DNA of 6,920 bases. Origin: a bacterium (GTDB lineage Bacteria > UBA9089 > JASEGY01). A model generated the notes under the pieces. It saw nothing but the letters and a program-made list of their open reading frames with translations. It searched no databases and had not been told where the DNA came from. The stretch covers positions 1 to 6,920 of the forward strand of contig JASEGY010000187.1 of the NCBI GenBank assembly GCA_030019105.1. Reading direction: 5' to 3'. Both the position numbers and the translations under genes were made by a program. Position 1 is the stretch's first letter, and every line of letters begins with the position of its first letter. Below, piece after piece: positions 1-5,293 of this stretch.

Positions 1-18
1 AGCAAGCTCGACCACTAC
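1..18. repeat. REPIN-like hairpin pair, right end only
   Basis: The window opens inside a repeat. The text AGCAAGCTCGACCACTACAAAATTG matches the right half of the hairpin pair at 5516-5565, including the terminal CTAC tetranucleotide (15-18) and the AAAATTG that follows it. The left half lies outside the window. As at 3326-3340, a copy of the 23-bp dispersed repeat follows within about 15 bases. Confidence 0.75.
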
Positions 19-31
19 AAAATTGATCCCA

Positions 32-54
32 TTGCCCAAACGATGGACAAGGCC
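32..54 (+). repeat. 23-bp dispersed repeat, copy 1 (right-end orientation)
   Basis: This matches the consensus that begins TGGCCSAAACG and ends ATGAACAAGGCC with two mismatches (T for G at 33, G for A at 46). It lies 10 bases beyond the queA stop codon and immediately after a REPIN-like hairpin. Copies on the same strand are at 3340-3362 and 5699-5721. Inverted copies are at 1109-1131, 3204-3220 and 5294-5316. Confidence 0.85.
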
Positions 55-64
55 CATTTTTCGG

Positions 65-1132
65 TTAAATAATCAGCATGGCATCCCCATAGCTGAAAAA
101 ACGGTATCCCTTCCGGATGGCTTCCTGATAGGCTGAGAAGATACGTTCCCGGCCGGCCAGGGCGCTGACTAACATCAGCAGGGTTGATTTAGGGAGATGG
201 AAATTGGTGATGAGTCCGTCAATGGCCCGAAATTGATACGGGGGGTAAATAAAAAGATCACTTAAGCCCGAAGAAGGAGTTATCCGGGCACCATTAGTTG
301 AAGGACTGGATTCCAGCGCCTTGACAGTTGTTGTCCCTACGGCAATGACCCGGCCTTTAGTGGCGTTGATTACCTGAGCTGCTTTCTCTCTTACTTCATA
401 GTATTCAGCGGCCATAAGGTGAGACCGAATATCCTCACTCCTGACAGGTTGAAATGTCCCCAGACCTACATGCAGAATAAGGCGGGCAACTTTGCCCCCT
501 TTTTGAGTAATGGCTTCGAGTAATTCCGGCGTAAAATGCAGGCCGGCGGTCGGAGCAGCTACGGCCCCGGGCGATCTGGCATAAATAGTTTGATAGGTCT
601 CTCTATCTTCAGAAAGGAGGCCACTATCCCGATTAATATACGGCGGCAGGGGAACCTCACCTATCCGCTCCAGCTTTAACCAAAAGTCTTCACCATTAAA
701 GTTAAACCTTACCTCTCTTCTGCTCTCATGCCCTCTTCCCACTACTTTGGCTTCAAGTTCATTGAAGAGAAGTGAGTCGCCCACCTTTATCCTCCGGGCC
801 GGCCGGGATAAAGCTTCCCACAGATCAGGACCAAGCTGACGATTAAGAAGGAGTTCCACTTCCAGGCCGCTTTCTTTTTTAATCCCCCTCAATCTGGCCG
901 GAATAACTTTGGTCTCATTTAGAACAAGGCAGTCTTCCGGATTTAGATAATCAACCACATCTCGAAAAGACCGGTGATTGATCTTTCCGGAAGCACGATC
1001 CAGGACAAGGAGCCGAGATTGATCCCGGGGCGAAAGCGGCCTTTGGGCAATAAGTTCTGGAGGAAGATGGTAATCAAAATCGGATAATTTCATCGTATTG
1101 CGGATTGCGGCCTTGTTCATCGTTTCGGCCAT
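65..1132 (-). CDS. queA: S-adenosylmethionine:tRNA ribosyltransferase-isomerase (QueA)
   Basis: QueA transfers and isomerises the ribosyl group of S-adenosylmethionine onto 7-aminomethyl-7-deazaguanine in the tRNA anticodon, giving epoxyqueuosine. It is a cytosolic step of queuosine synthesis. The conserved body starts with MKLSDFDYHLPPELIAQ at the ATG at 1093 and gives 342 aa, close to the usual 340-360. Family signatures, in that numbering, are PGAVAAPTAGLHFT (175-188), the LHVGLGTFQPV segment (207-217) and TNFHLPKSTLLMLVSAL (296-312). I chose the upstream in-frame ATG at 1132 because a GGAGAGG ribosome binding site (1137-1143) sits 4 bases before it, while nothing resembling one precedes 1093. 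The result is 355 aa with a 13-residue extension, MAETMNKAAIRNT, whose first part is the translated 23-bp repeat. The ancestral start is probably 1093. The PHP gene lies upstream on the same strand, 111 bases away. No tgt or other que gene is visible. Confidence 0.95.
   Translation of the reverse strand: MAETMNKAAIRNTMKLSDFDYHLPPELIAQRPLSPRDQSRLLVLDRASGKINHRSFRDVVDYLNPEDCLVLNETKVIPARLRGIKKESGLEVELLLNRQLGPDLWEALSRPARRIKVGDSLLFNELEAKVVGRGHESRREVRFNFNGEDFWLKLERIGEVPLPPYINRDSGLLSEDRETYQTIYARSPGAVAAPTAGLHFTPELLEAITQKGGKVARLILHVGLGTFQPVRSEDIRSHLMAAEYYEVREKAAQVINATKGRVIAVGTTTVKALESSPSTNGARITPSSGLSDLFIYPPYQFRAIDGLITNFHLPKSTLLMLVSALAGRERIFSAYQEAIRKGYRFFSYGDAMLII
1109..1131 (-). repeat. 23-bp dispersed repeat, copy 2 (inside the queA start region)
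   Basis: This is an exact match to the consensus on the minus strand (TGGCCGAAACG followed by ATGAACAAGGCC). It is translated as part of the queA N-terminus (MAETMNKA). No partner copy in the opposite orientation is visible between here and the PHP gene, so it is a solo or degraded end. Confidence 0.9.
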
Positions 1133-1143
1133 TGTGCCTCTCC
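1130..1143 (-). promoter_or_regulatory. Ribosome binding site and ATG next to the repeat, deciding the queA start
   Basis: Read on the minus strand the site is GGAGAGG, then CACA, then ATG. GGAG is 7 bases from the ATG, which is good spacing. The ATG overlaps the inner edge of the 23-bp repeat, so translation would enter queA through the repeat. The family-conserved start 39 bases downstream (1093) is preceded by AAGGCCGCAATCCGCAATACG-type sequence with no Shine-Dalgarno match. Confidence 0.6.
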
Positions 1144-1176
1144 AGAAACCAGGTTTCTTCAAGAAACCTGGTTTCT
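1144..1176. repeat. 33-bp palindrome made of two smaller palindromes
   Basis: Two 16-base arms, AGAAACCAGGTTTCTT and its exact reverse complement, flank a single C at 1160. Each arm is itself a near-perfect 15-bp palindrome (AGAAACC, one base, GGTTTCT). It lies just upstream of the queA ribosome binding site. A smaller hairpin, CCCC-GGTTTT-GGGG (1181-1194), lies next to it. With no T-run on either strand, a rho-independent terminator is unlikely. Confidence 0.85.
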
Positions 1177-1206
1177 ATCTCCCCGGTTTTGGGGTAGGCT
1201 CTTAAT

Positions 1207-1238
1207 AGACCACCAGACCACCAGACTACCAGACTACC
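1207..1238. repeat. Four tandem 8-bp units (AGACYACC)
   Basis: The units are AGACCACC, AGACCACC, AGACTACC and AGACTACC, without interruption. They end 6 bases past the stop codon of the PHP gene. The function is unknown; slippage-prone simple repeats also sit at the 3' ends of scpB and pilT in this window. Confidence 0.85.
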
Positions 1239-1243
1239 ATTCA

Positions 1244-2248
1244 CTATCTACCAACATAAATAGGATTAGTAAAGACCCATGGTCTGCCCTGATAATATGC
1301 CTCTACCCGATAGGCCTCTTTTTCGAAAACCTCGGCCTGGAGGCTTCTTCCTTCGACTTCTTTAACTATCGCGCCTTCTTTTATCAGTTTCAATTTGGCT
1401 TCGTGAGGAGAAGAGACCGAGACCTGAGCCGGAGGCTGATCTAAAGAATCTCCCATAATTGCCCTTTTTCCCGCAGATTCAGCCTCAAAGAGAAAGCCGG
1501 AGGCATCAGCCAGAGAGTCATTAGCAATATAAGCGTGCCCATTTGCCAGGGCTTCATAAACTGCCTGCCTGGCTAAAGACACGTCTGATTCAAAAGGATC
1601 AGGGAGCAATATATGTGTTCTAATTGTCTTTAATAATTGACGATAAGGAAAGACTTCCCTGAAAAGAAATGGTTTTGCATGGGCATCAAGACTTCCAATG
1701 ACCGGCACTTTCTTTTGCCGGAGCAGCTCATCCCATTTCTCCAGGGTCTTAATATTTGGCCCAGTGATGGCTTGATCCGGATGGCGAAGATAAGAAAAAA
1801 GATTAAGCGGAGTTGCCTTTTCTACCCAATCAGCCATATAAGACCAGAGTTCTAAGCCGGTATAACCATTAACATCCCAGTTTCGCCAGGAATGGTTCCC
1901 CAAGAAGAGAAGAGGGTGGGGGCGGTTGTGGGGGTGAGCAATAAAGCTCAATCCGCCTTCTTTTTTAATCTCATTTATCAGTCCCTGAGGGTCTCCGCGT
2001 CTGGGGAATATAGTTCTGTTACATCCCATTACTATCAAATGGTTGCCTGGAGGGGAAACTTCCTGTCCGATCAAGACAAGGGTTTTTCCTGACCAGCCCT
2101 CATAAAACCGGGCATGACACCGATTATGGTCGGTGATAATCAGGTAATCTAATTCAGCCTGGTTAGCTATCTGAGCAATTCCATGTATACTCCCGCTTCC
2201 ATCTGAATGTTTGGTATGGATATGAATAGCGCCTTTGTAATCGAGCAT
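1244..2248 (-). CDS. PHP-superfamily metal-dependent phosphoesterase
   Basis: This 334-aa protein is of the polymerase-and-histidinol-phosphatase (PHP) class, a trinuclear-metal hydrolase fold that removes phosphate from nucleotides or other small phosphoesters. All expected metal-ligand positions are visible: HIH at 9-11, SDG at 15-17, TDHN at 39-42, E63 in GQEVSP, AHPH at 104-107 and D188-A-H190. The enzyme is therefore probably active. The region after about 205 (PDPFESDVSLARQAVYEAL and onward) looks like a small C-terminal beta-rich domain ending in YQGRPWVFTNPIYV, as in many stand-alone PHP proteins. No signal peptide or membrane segment is seen. The natural substrate cannot be told from sequence. 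The ATG at 2248 fits because the metal motif begins at residue 9, but no Shine-Dalgarno precedes it. A foldback element begins 4-8 bases upstream, so any promoter must lie in or beyond that element. queA follows on the same strand. Confidence 0.88.
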   Translation of the reverse strand: MLDYKGAIHIHTKHSDGSGSIHGIAQIANQAELDYLIITDHNRCHARFYEGWSGKTLVLIGQEVSPPGNHLIVMGCNRTIFPRRGDPQGLINEIKKEGGLSFIAHPHNRPHPLLFLGNHSWRNWDVNGYTGLELWSYMADWVEKATPLNLFSYLRHPDQAITGPNIKTLEKWDELLRQKKVPVIGSLDAHAKPFLFREVFPYRQLLKTIRTHILLPDPFESDVSLARQAVYEALANGHAYIANDSLADASGFLFEAESAGKRAIMGDSLDQPPAQVSVSSPHEAKLKLIKEGAIVKEVEGRSLQAEVFEKEAYRVEAYYQGRPWVFTNPIYVGR

Positions 2249-2255
2249 ATAGTGT

Positions 2256-2393
2256 TTAAGAAAAAGATTTTGGGGTTGGCTATCCTTTGGAGTTCAGGCT
2301 TTAGCCTTTCATAACTAATGAAATCCTAAAGGATTAACTCCAAAAGCTACATAACCTATCTTGAATTCGCTTACCCCAAAATATTTATCTTAA
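2256..2393. mobile_element. MITE-like foldback element, complete copy
   Basis: This roughly 138-bp non-coding element has 25-bp terminal inverted repeats, 2256-2280 and 2369-2393, that match at 21 of 25 positions (TTAAGA...ATTTTGGGGT...GC). The interior folds too: TTTGGAGTT near 2290 pairs with AACTCCAAA near 2340, and about 13 of 18 bases inside that pair, so the whole element is one long hairpin. A second copy of its right end, with one mismatch in 48 bases, lies inverted at 6873-6920. The shared sequence extends to GAGC at 2394-2397, so the true edge may be 2397. TA-rich sequence borders the ends, but no clear target duplication is decisive. It carries no transposase and abuts the PHP start codon. 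Confidence 0.75.
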
Positions 2394-2409
2394 GAGCATA
2401 GTATCAACA

Positions 2410-2451
2410 GGAGTCAGGAGTCAGGGATCAGGGGTCAGGGATCAGGAGTCA
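2410..2451. repeat. Heptamer tandem repeat, six units (GGAGTCA type)
   Basis: The units are GGAGTCA, GGAGTCA, GGGATCA, GGGGTCA, GGGATCA and GGAGTCA. They are the reverse complement of the array at 2480-2534. On the scpB transcript the two arrays can pair into a long stem whose loop contains the scpB stop codon. Confidence 0.9.
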
Positions 2452-2460
2452 GCCAATTAA

Positions 2461-3075
2461 CTAATATCCACTATCGCCCTGACTCCTGACTTCTGACTTC
2501 TGACTTCTGACTTCTGACTCCTGACCCCTGACTTGAGGTAGCTCCGCAAGATCAGCCAGCCCAAAATGTTTCAGGAACTCCGGAGTGGTTTTATACACGG
2601 GTGGCCGGCCAGGGACTTCAGCCCGGCCGGCGATTTGAATCAAATTGGCTTTGAGTAAATTTCTAATCAGGGGACCTGCCCCGCCTATTCCTCTGATTGC
2701 TTCTATTTCGGGCCGGGTGACAGGTTGACGATAAGCAATGATAGATAAAACTTCCAGCGTGGATCGGGAGAACTTTATTCGCTGAGGAAGACCTTTAAGC
2801 TTCTGGATCCAGGGGGTAAATTCAGGCCGGGTAGCTATCTGATAGCCGTTGGCAATCTCACGCAACTGAATCCCTCTGCTTCCCTTTTCGTAATCCACCA
2901 TCAATTCATGGAGCGCTATCTTAATCTCTGCTTCTTTCACTTCCAGAATTTGGGCTATTTGTTTCAGAGTAAGGGGTTCATCGGCTACAAAAAGCAAACA
3001 CTCAATGGCCCCTTTAATCTGGTTGGAATTGATATTGGCTATAGCTGGAATACTGGTCGTGTCTCCCATTCCCAA
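2461..3075 (-). CDS. scpB: Segregation and condensation protein B (ScpB)
   Basis: ScpB is the winged-helix kleisin-associated subunit that dimerises and binds ScpA in the SMC-ScpAB complex, which compacts and separates chromosomes. The sequence shows a first winged helix (about residues 15-80: IKGAIECLLFVADEPLTLKQIAQIL) and a second with the hallmark LSIIAYRQPVTRPEIEAIRG, then GRPPVYKTTPEFLKHFGL. I start it at the TTG at 3075, 6 bases after GGAGG (3082-3086), giving 204 aa. The ATG at 3069 is the alternative. The open frame extends to 3192, but a consensus promoter lies inside that extension, so the upstream part is not translated from this promoter. The last ~24 residues (from QVRGQESEVRSQK) are encoded by the heptamer array and are not part of the conserved fold. 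The usual partner gene scpA is not adjacent; the gene has its own promoter, and a repeat element and the ATPase lie upstream. Confidence 0.93.
   Translation of the reverse strand: MGMGDTTSIPAIANINSNQIKGAIECLLFVADEPLTLKQIAQILEVKEAEIKIALHELMVDYEKGSRGIQLREIANGYQIATRPEFTPWIQKLKGLPQRIKFSRSTLEVLSIIAYRQPVTRPEIEAIRGIGGAGPLIRNLLKANLIQIAGRAEVPGRPPVYKTTPEFLKHFGLADLAELPQVRGQESEVRSQKSEVRSQGDSGY
2480..2534. repeat. Heptamer tandem repeat, seven units, encoding the ScpB tail
   Basis: The units are TGACTCC, four TGACTTC, TGACTCC and TGACCCC, followed by a partial unit TGACTT. Read on the minus strand, they encode the last residues of ScpB (QESEVRSQKSEVRSQ). Because the unit is 7 bp, the protein repeats every 7 residues (three DNA units). 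The opposite-strand version lies at 2410-2451. Confidence 0.9.
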
Positions 3076-3114
3076 ATTTGACCTCCGGCAAAACTCCCCT
3101 GCGCTGTATAGCCT

Positions 3115-3143
3115 ATTATAGACTAAAGCCGGCTCTTTGTCAA
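3115..3143 (-). promoter_or_regulatory. Consensus sigma-70 promoter of scpB
   Basis: On the minus strand a perfect TTGACA (-35, 3138-3143) and a perfect TATAAT (-10, 3115-3120) are separated by exactly 17 bases. Transcription would begin near 3107, about 32 bases before the TTG start, and the leader contains GGAGG. This is the strongest promoter by eye in the window and it fixes the scpB start downstream of residue 39 of the open frame. Confidence 0.85.
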
Positions 3144-3203
3144 TAAAAAGCGGCTCAACGCGGATTTGAGGGACAAAGTTAGCTATACTCAACGAGGGGC
3201 GAT

Positions 3204-3220
3204 GGTCATCGTTTCGGCCA
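3204..3220 (-). repeat. 23-bp dispersed repeat, copy 3 (truncated)
   Basis: TGGCCGAAACGATGA is intact on the minus strand, but about six bases of the outer end are missing; compare GATGG-TCATCG here with GATGGCCTTGATCATCG on the complement of copy 4. It forms an inverted pair with copy 4 (3340-3362) around the REPIN at 3258-3329. Confidence 0.75.
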
Positions 3221-3257
3221 GTTTGCTGATATTTGTTTAGCGTAACCTGGAAGCTAA

Positions 3258-3329
3258 GTAGGGTGGGCTTTGCCCACCAAGGTATGTGCTAATTTCGGGC
3301 GAAATACTTGGTGGGCAAAGCCCACCTAC
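3258..3329. repeat. REPIN-like inverted hairpin pair, GTAG...CTAC (GTGGGC type)
   Basis: The left unit (3258-3285) and right unit (3304-3329) are inverted copies differing by two single-base indels. Each contains the hairpin GTGGGC-TTT-GCCCAC or its complement. The pair is bounded by GTAG (3258-3261) and CTAC (3326-3329). A GTAG foot beside a short hairpin is the known signature of REP sequences mobilised by Y1 REP-associated tyrosine transposases. No T-run follows, so this is not a standard terminator. Confidence 0.85.
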
Positions 3330-3339
3330 AAGGAATCAA

Positions 3340-3362
3340 TGGCCCAAACGATGATCAAGGCC
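3340..3362 (+). repeat. 23-bp dispersed repeat, copy 4 (right-end orientation)
   Basis: One mismatch to consensus (T for A at 3354). It starts 10 bases after the CTAC foot of the REPIN and ends 1 base before the stop codon of the ATPase gene, so the ATPase terminates exactly at the edge of the element. With copy 3 it bounds a segment of about 160 bp. Confidence 0.88.
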
Positions 3363-3363
3363 A

Positions 3364-4563
3364 TCACACCAGCTGCGACAATAAGGTTTTCACCGGGACA
3401 ATGGTGGGCTGGTTTCTTGAAAAGCAATCAACTCCAACATAGTCCGACAAGAGAGAGGCACAAAATGCATGTGGCAACTTGATCTGTTTCTGAAAATGAA
3501 CTAGGTTTTTGCTTATAGATTTACTTTCTCCTGTTTTTACTTCAACCATAAACCAGGGATATTGATTCCGAGTAACAAAAAAATCTACTTCCCGCTTGTC
3601 CTTATCTCGCAGGAAATAAAGTTCATATTCGCCAAATCCGTTATCTGTCCACCAATGGACTGCTTTTAGTAAATGGGATGCCACAAAATTTTCTGATTTT
3701 GCGCCCAAATCCGTAAGGAGAGACCAGTCCCAAAGATAGATTTTGGGTTGCTTAAGCAAGGTTCTTGACACATTTCGAGTCCATGGTTGGATGGTAAAGC
3801 AATAATATAACGATTCCAGTACTGTTATCCACCGGCGTATAGTATCTACGGAAACATTTACTTTCTTAGCAAGATTTGTGTAACTAATGAGCTGTCCTGT
3901 CTGATATTTCAAAAGTTCAGCCAACAGTTCCATCTGATGTATCTCCTGAATCCGTGTTACATCCCGAATATCTTCAGTAAAAAGCTGCTGCTGCCGCAGG
4001 TTTTTCCAGCGGTTTGAAAAACGCACATTTGCTTTCAGTAATGGTTCAGGGAAACCACCAAAGTTGAAAAGATTATGAAATGCTTGCGGATCTATTGGCA
4101 TGGGAGGATGTATTGCCTTATTACTAAGGCAGGGTTCTATGATTTCTCTGACTGAGACAGGATGAAGGTGATAAAGAAAATATCGCCCCATAAGGCTGTC
4201 CCCACCTTTTTTAAAAACATCTAATCTGGAGCTTCCGGTAACAATTATTGTTAACCCGGGGCTATAGACATCAAAAAGACCTTTTAGAAAACCCTTCCAT
4301 TTTGAATACTTGTGAATTTCATCAAAAATTACTACCTGTGGTTTTTCCTGTAATTGACTAAGACCGATTTCTTCCCCAACCCGGGTCGGCCCGTCAATAA
4401 TTAATGTACGGTGATCCTGATTATCCCAGTTGAAATATTGATACTCCTGGACAAGACTCCTACATAAAGTTGTTTTTCCAACTTGCCTGGGACCTACGAC
4501 AAAGATCATTTGTCGATATTGGTTCATATGTTCGTTAAGTGTTATATTATATGATCGTTTCAT
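3364..4563 (-). CDS. AAA_14/DUF4143-type ATP-binding protein (COG1373-like)
   Basis: This 399-aa protein has the architecture of the widespread but poorly understood AAA_14-DUF4143 ATPases. Visible are Walker A GPRQVGKT (24-31), Walker B VVIFDE (77-82), and a sensor-like strand IIVTGSSRLD (106-115). A winged-helix-like segment follows near 225-255 (YTNLAKKVNVSVDTIRRWITVLE), then KIYLWDWSLLTD. The C-terminal domain shows a PD-(D/E)XK-like constellation: REVDFF with D327, then EVK at 341-343. These proteins are common in anaerobes and archaea; no firm biochemical role is established, and I assign none. The ATG at 4563 lies only 9 bases after the -10 box and has no Shine-Dalgarno, suggesting a leaderless or near-leaderless message. 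The gene appears more AT-rich than its neighbours and stands alone between repeat elements, which suggests horizontal acquisition. A 40-bp palindrome overlaps its promoter. Confidence 0.88.
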   Translation of the reverse strand: MKRSYNITLNEHMNQYRQMIFVVGPRQVGKTTLCRSLVQEYQYFNWDNQDHRTLIIDGPTRVGEEIGLSQLQEKPQVVIFDEIHKYSKWKGFLKGLFDVYSPGLTIIVTGSSRLDVFKKGGDSLMGRYFLYHLHPVSVREIIEPCLSNKAIHPPMPIDPQAFHNLFNFGGFPEPLLKANVRFSNRWKNLRQQQLFTEDIRDVTRIQEIHQMELLAELLKYQTGQLISYTNLAKKVNVSVDTIRRWITVLESLYYCFTIQPWTRNVSRTLLKQPKIYLWDWSLLTDLGAKSENFVASHLLKAVHWWTDNGFGEYELYFLRDKDKREVDFFVTRNQYPWFMVEVKTGESKSISKNLVHFQKQIKLPHAFCASLLSDYVGVDCFSRNQPTIVPVKTLLSQLV

Positions 4564-4572
4564 AACTATTAT

Positions 4573-4601
4573 ATCTTAGCAGAGAATGGACCGAATGTCA
4601 A
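4573..4601 (-). promoter_or_regulatory. Promoter of the ATPase gene, near-leaderless
   Basis: On the minus strand a perfect TTGACA (4596-4601) is followed after 17 bases by TAAGAT (4573-4578), a good -10 match. The start codon begins at 4563, 9 bases beyond the -10, so the transcript start would be at or almost at the ATG. The overlapping TATAAT (4568-4573) gives a worse spacing of 22. The -35 box overlaps the edge of the 4597-4636 palindrome. Confidence 0.75.
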
Positions 4602-4636
4602 GACTAATTTACGATATATCGTAAATTAGTCTTGAC
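4597..4636. promoter_or_regulatory. Perfect 40-bp palindrome, operator-like
   Basis: The half-site GTCAAGACTAATTTACGATA is followed directly by its exact reverse complement, with no spacer. The centre is ACGATATATCGT. The edge of the palindrome supplies five of the six bases of the -35 box of the ATPase promoter, so a protein bound here would cover that promoter. Alternatives are a transposon end, a remnant of a repeat, or a cruciform-forming element. An imperfect palindrome abuts it at 4634-4663. Confidence 0.7.
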
Positions 4637-4663
4637 CATTTTACGATTAACCTTAAATTGGTC
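4634..4663. repeat. Imperfect 30-bp palindrome beside the operator-like site
   Basis: The sequence runs from GACCATTTTACG to TTAAATTGGTC, and 12 of 15 base pairs match. It shares TTTACGAT with the neighbouring 40-bp palindrome, so the two may be diverged copies of one site. Confidence 0.6.
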
Positions 4664-4721
4664 GACATTCTTGCCGCAACTGTCTTTTTGTCGGGTGCGA
4701 TTACCCTCAATAAAAAGCACC

Positions 4722-4750
4722 TTGACAAAATATTTCTTTTCTGAGATAAT
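4722..4750 (+). promoter_or_regulatory. Plus-strand sigma-70 promoter
   Basis: A perfect TTGACA (4722-4727), a 17-base spacer and GATAAT (4745-4750) make a strong promoter. The nearest convincing plus-strand gene is the cysteine-rich protein at 4993, giving a leader of about 235 bases that contains a REPIN. GATATATCG at 4753-4761, next to the expected start site, repeats the core of the 40-bp palindrome. In the rest of this gene-free stretch I see only a 10-codon frame at 4779-4808. Confidence 0.7.
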
Positions 4751-4857
4751 GAGATATATCGAAGACTTACAAGGCGGGGTGACATTAGAATCCAAAATCT
4801 GCAAATGAGGGATGGTTCACTTTAGTGTGAAGCTTGCGGGTATGTGGATAACTGTTT

Positions 4858-4914
4858 GTAGTAGCAAAGCTTGCTTTGCTTGAGTAGGATTAGCAGAGCA
4901 AGCTCTGCGACTAC
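4858..4914. repeat. REPIN-like hairpin pair, GTAG...CTAC (GCAAAGC / GCAGAGC type)
   Basis: GTAG (4858-4861) and CTAC (4911-4914) bound two hairpins, GCAAAGC-TT-GCTTTGC (4864-4879) and GCAGAGC-AA-GCTCTGC (4893-4908). The design is the same as at 3258-3329 and 5516-5565, with a different stem sequence. It sits in the leader between the plus-strand promoter and the cysteine-rich gene. Confidence 0.85.
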
Positions 4915-4992
4915 AAGTTGCCCGGAAGAAATCACAGGAAAAACGATGAAAATGAACCGTCCCGCAAATGAGAAAATGGAGGTAGAGAGATA

Positions 4993-5208
4993 ATGAAAAG
5001 CATATCTGAGATAAAAAAGGCGTGTCCTAATGTACAAGCTAATTTAGACTTCTGCAACTGCACTTATTCTTGTGAGAAAAAGGGGCTGTGTTGCCAGTGT
5101 GTCAGTTACCATCGGCGAATGAATCAACTTCCGGCCTGCTTTTTTCCTAAAGACGCCGAGGCAACTTACGATCGTTCCTTCAGGAAATTTATTCAGACCT
5201 GGGGATAA
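4993..5208 (+). CDS. Small cysteine-rich protein, DUF6485-like
   Basis: This 71-aa protein has eight cysteines (11, 21, 23, 27, 33, 34, 36, 49), including FCNCTYSC and LCCQCVSYHRR, then LPACFFPKDAEATYDRS. The layout CxCTY...CCxCxxYHR...LPACFFP matches what I recall of DUF6485, a family of roughly 65-70 aa in anaerobic bacteria and archaea. Clustered cysteines suggest a metal or iron-sulfur site, but no role is known to me. GGAGG at 4978-4982 lies 10 bases before the ATG. It is the only plus-strand gene, with a strong promoter about 240 bases upstream and a REPIN in between. No signal peptide or membrane segment is seen. I am confident that it is a real gene, less so of the family name. Confidence 0.8.
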   Translation: MKSISEIKKACPNVQANLDFCNCTYSCEKKGLCCQCVSYHRRMNQLPACFFPKDAEATYDRSFRKFIQTWG

Positions 5209-5213
5209 GTGCC

Positions 5214-5292
5214 AGTTTCGAGTTTCGCACCTACTTCGTGGGTACCCGGAGTTTCGAGTTGGGAGGAACCCGAAACTCGAGACTCGAAACTT
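5214..5292. repeat. Interspersed GAGTTTC heptamers on both strands
   Basis: AGTTTCGAGTTTCG (5214-5227) and GAGTTTCGAGTT (5249-5260) face the complementary CGAAACTCGAGACTCGAAAC (5271-5290), and GGGTACCC (5240-5247) lies between. The RNA of the cysteine-rich gene could fold here right after its stop codon. No T-run follows, so a terminator role is uncertain. A related CCCGAAACCCGAAAC occurs at the 3' edge of pilT (5740-5754). Confidence 0.75.
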
Positions 5293-5293
5293 G

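Noticed and set aside
1133..1162. Longer queA start at 1162 (MKKPGFWRGT...)
   Set aside because: The added residues are encoded by the palindrome and the ribosome binding site; no Shine-Dalgarno precedes 1162.
2410..2534. CRISPR-like array
   Set aside because: The units are 7 bp with no spacers, and no cas gene is present; these are simple tandem repeats.
3076..3192. Longer ScpB start at 3192 (39 more residues)
   Set aside because: A perfect TTGACA-17-TATAAT promoter and a GGAGG site lie inside this stretch, and ScpB proteins normally begin near the shorter start.
3258..3329. Rho-independent terminator for the ATPase gene
   Set aside because: Strong GC hairpins but no T-run on either strand; the GTAG/CTAC feet and repeat family explain it better.
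4779..4808. Ten-codon frame GTG...TGA as a leader peptide
   Set aside because: Too short to support; no attenuator hairpin or regulatory codon run follows. Mentioned only as an alternative use of the upstream promoter.
4843..4851. TGTGGATAA, a perfect DnaA box on the minus strand
   Set aside because: A single 9-mer with no further boxes, AT-rich unwinding region or dnaA/dnaN nearby; not an origin.
4604..5037. Minus-strand open frames in the gene-free stretch (66 and 71 codons)
   Set aside because: They cross the palindrome, the plus-strand promoter and the REPIN, have no Shine-Dalgarno and resemble no protein family.
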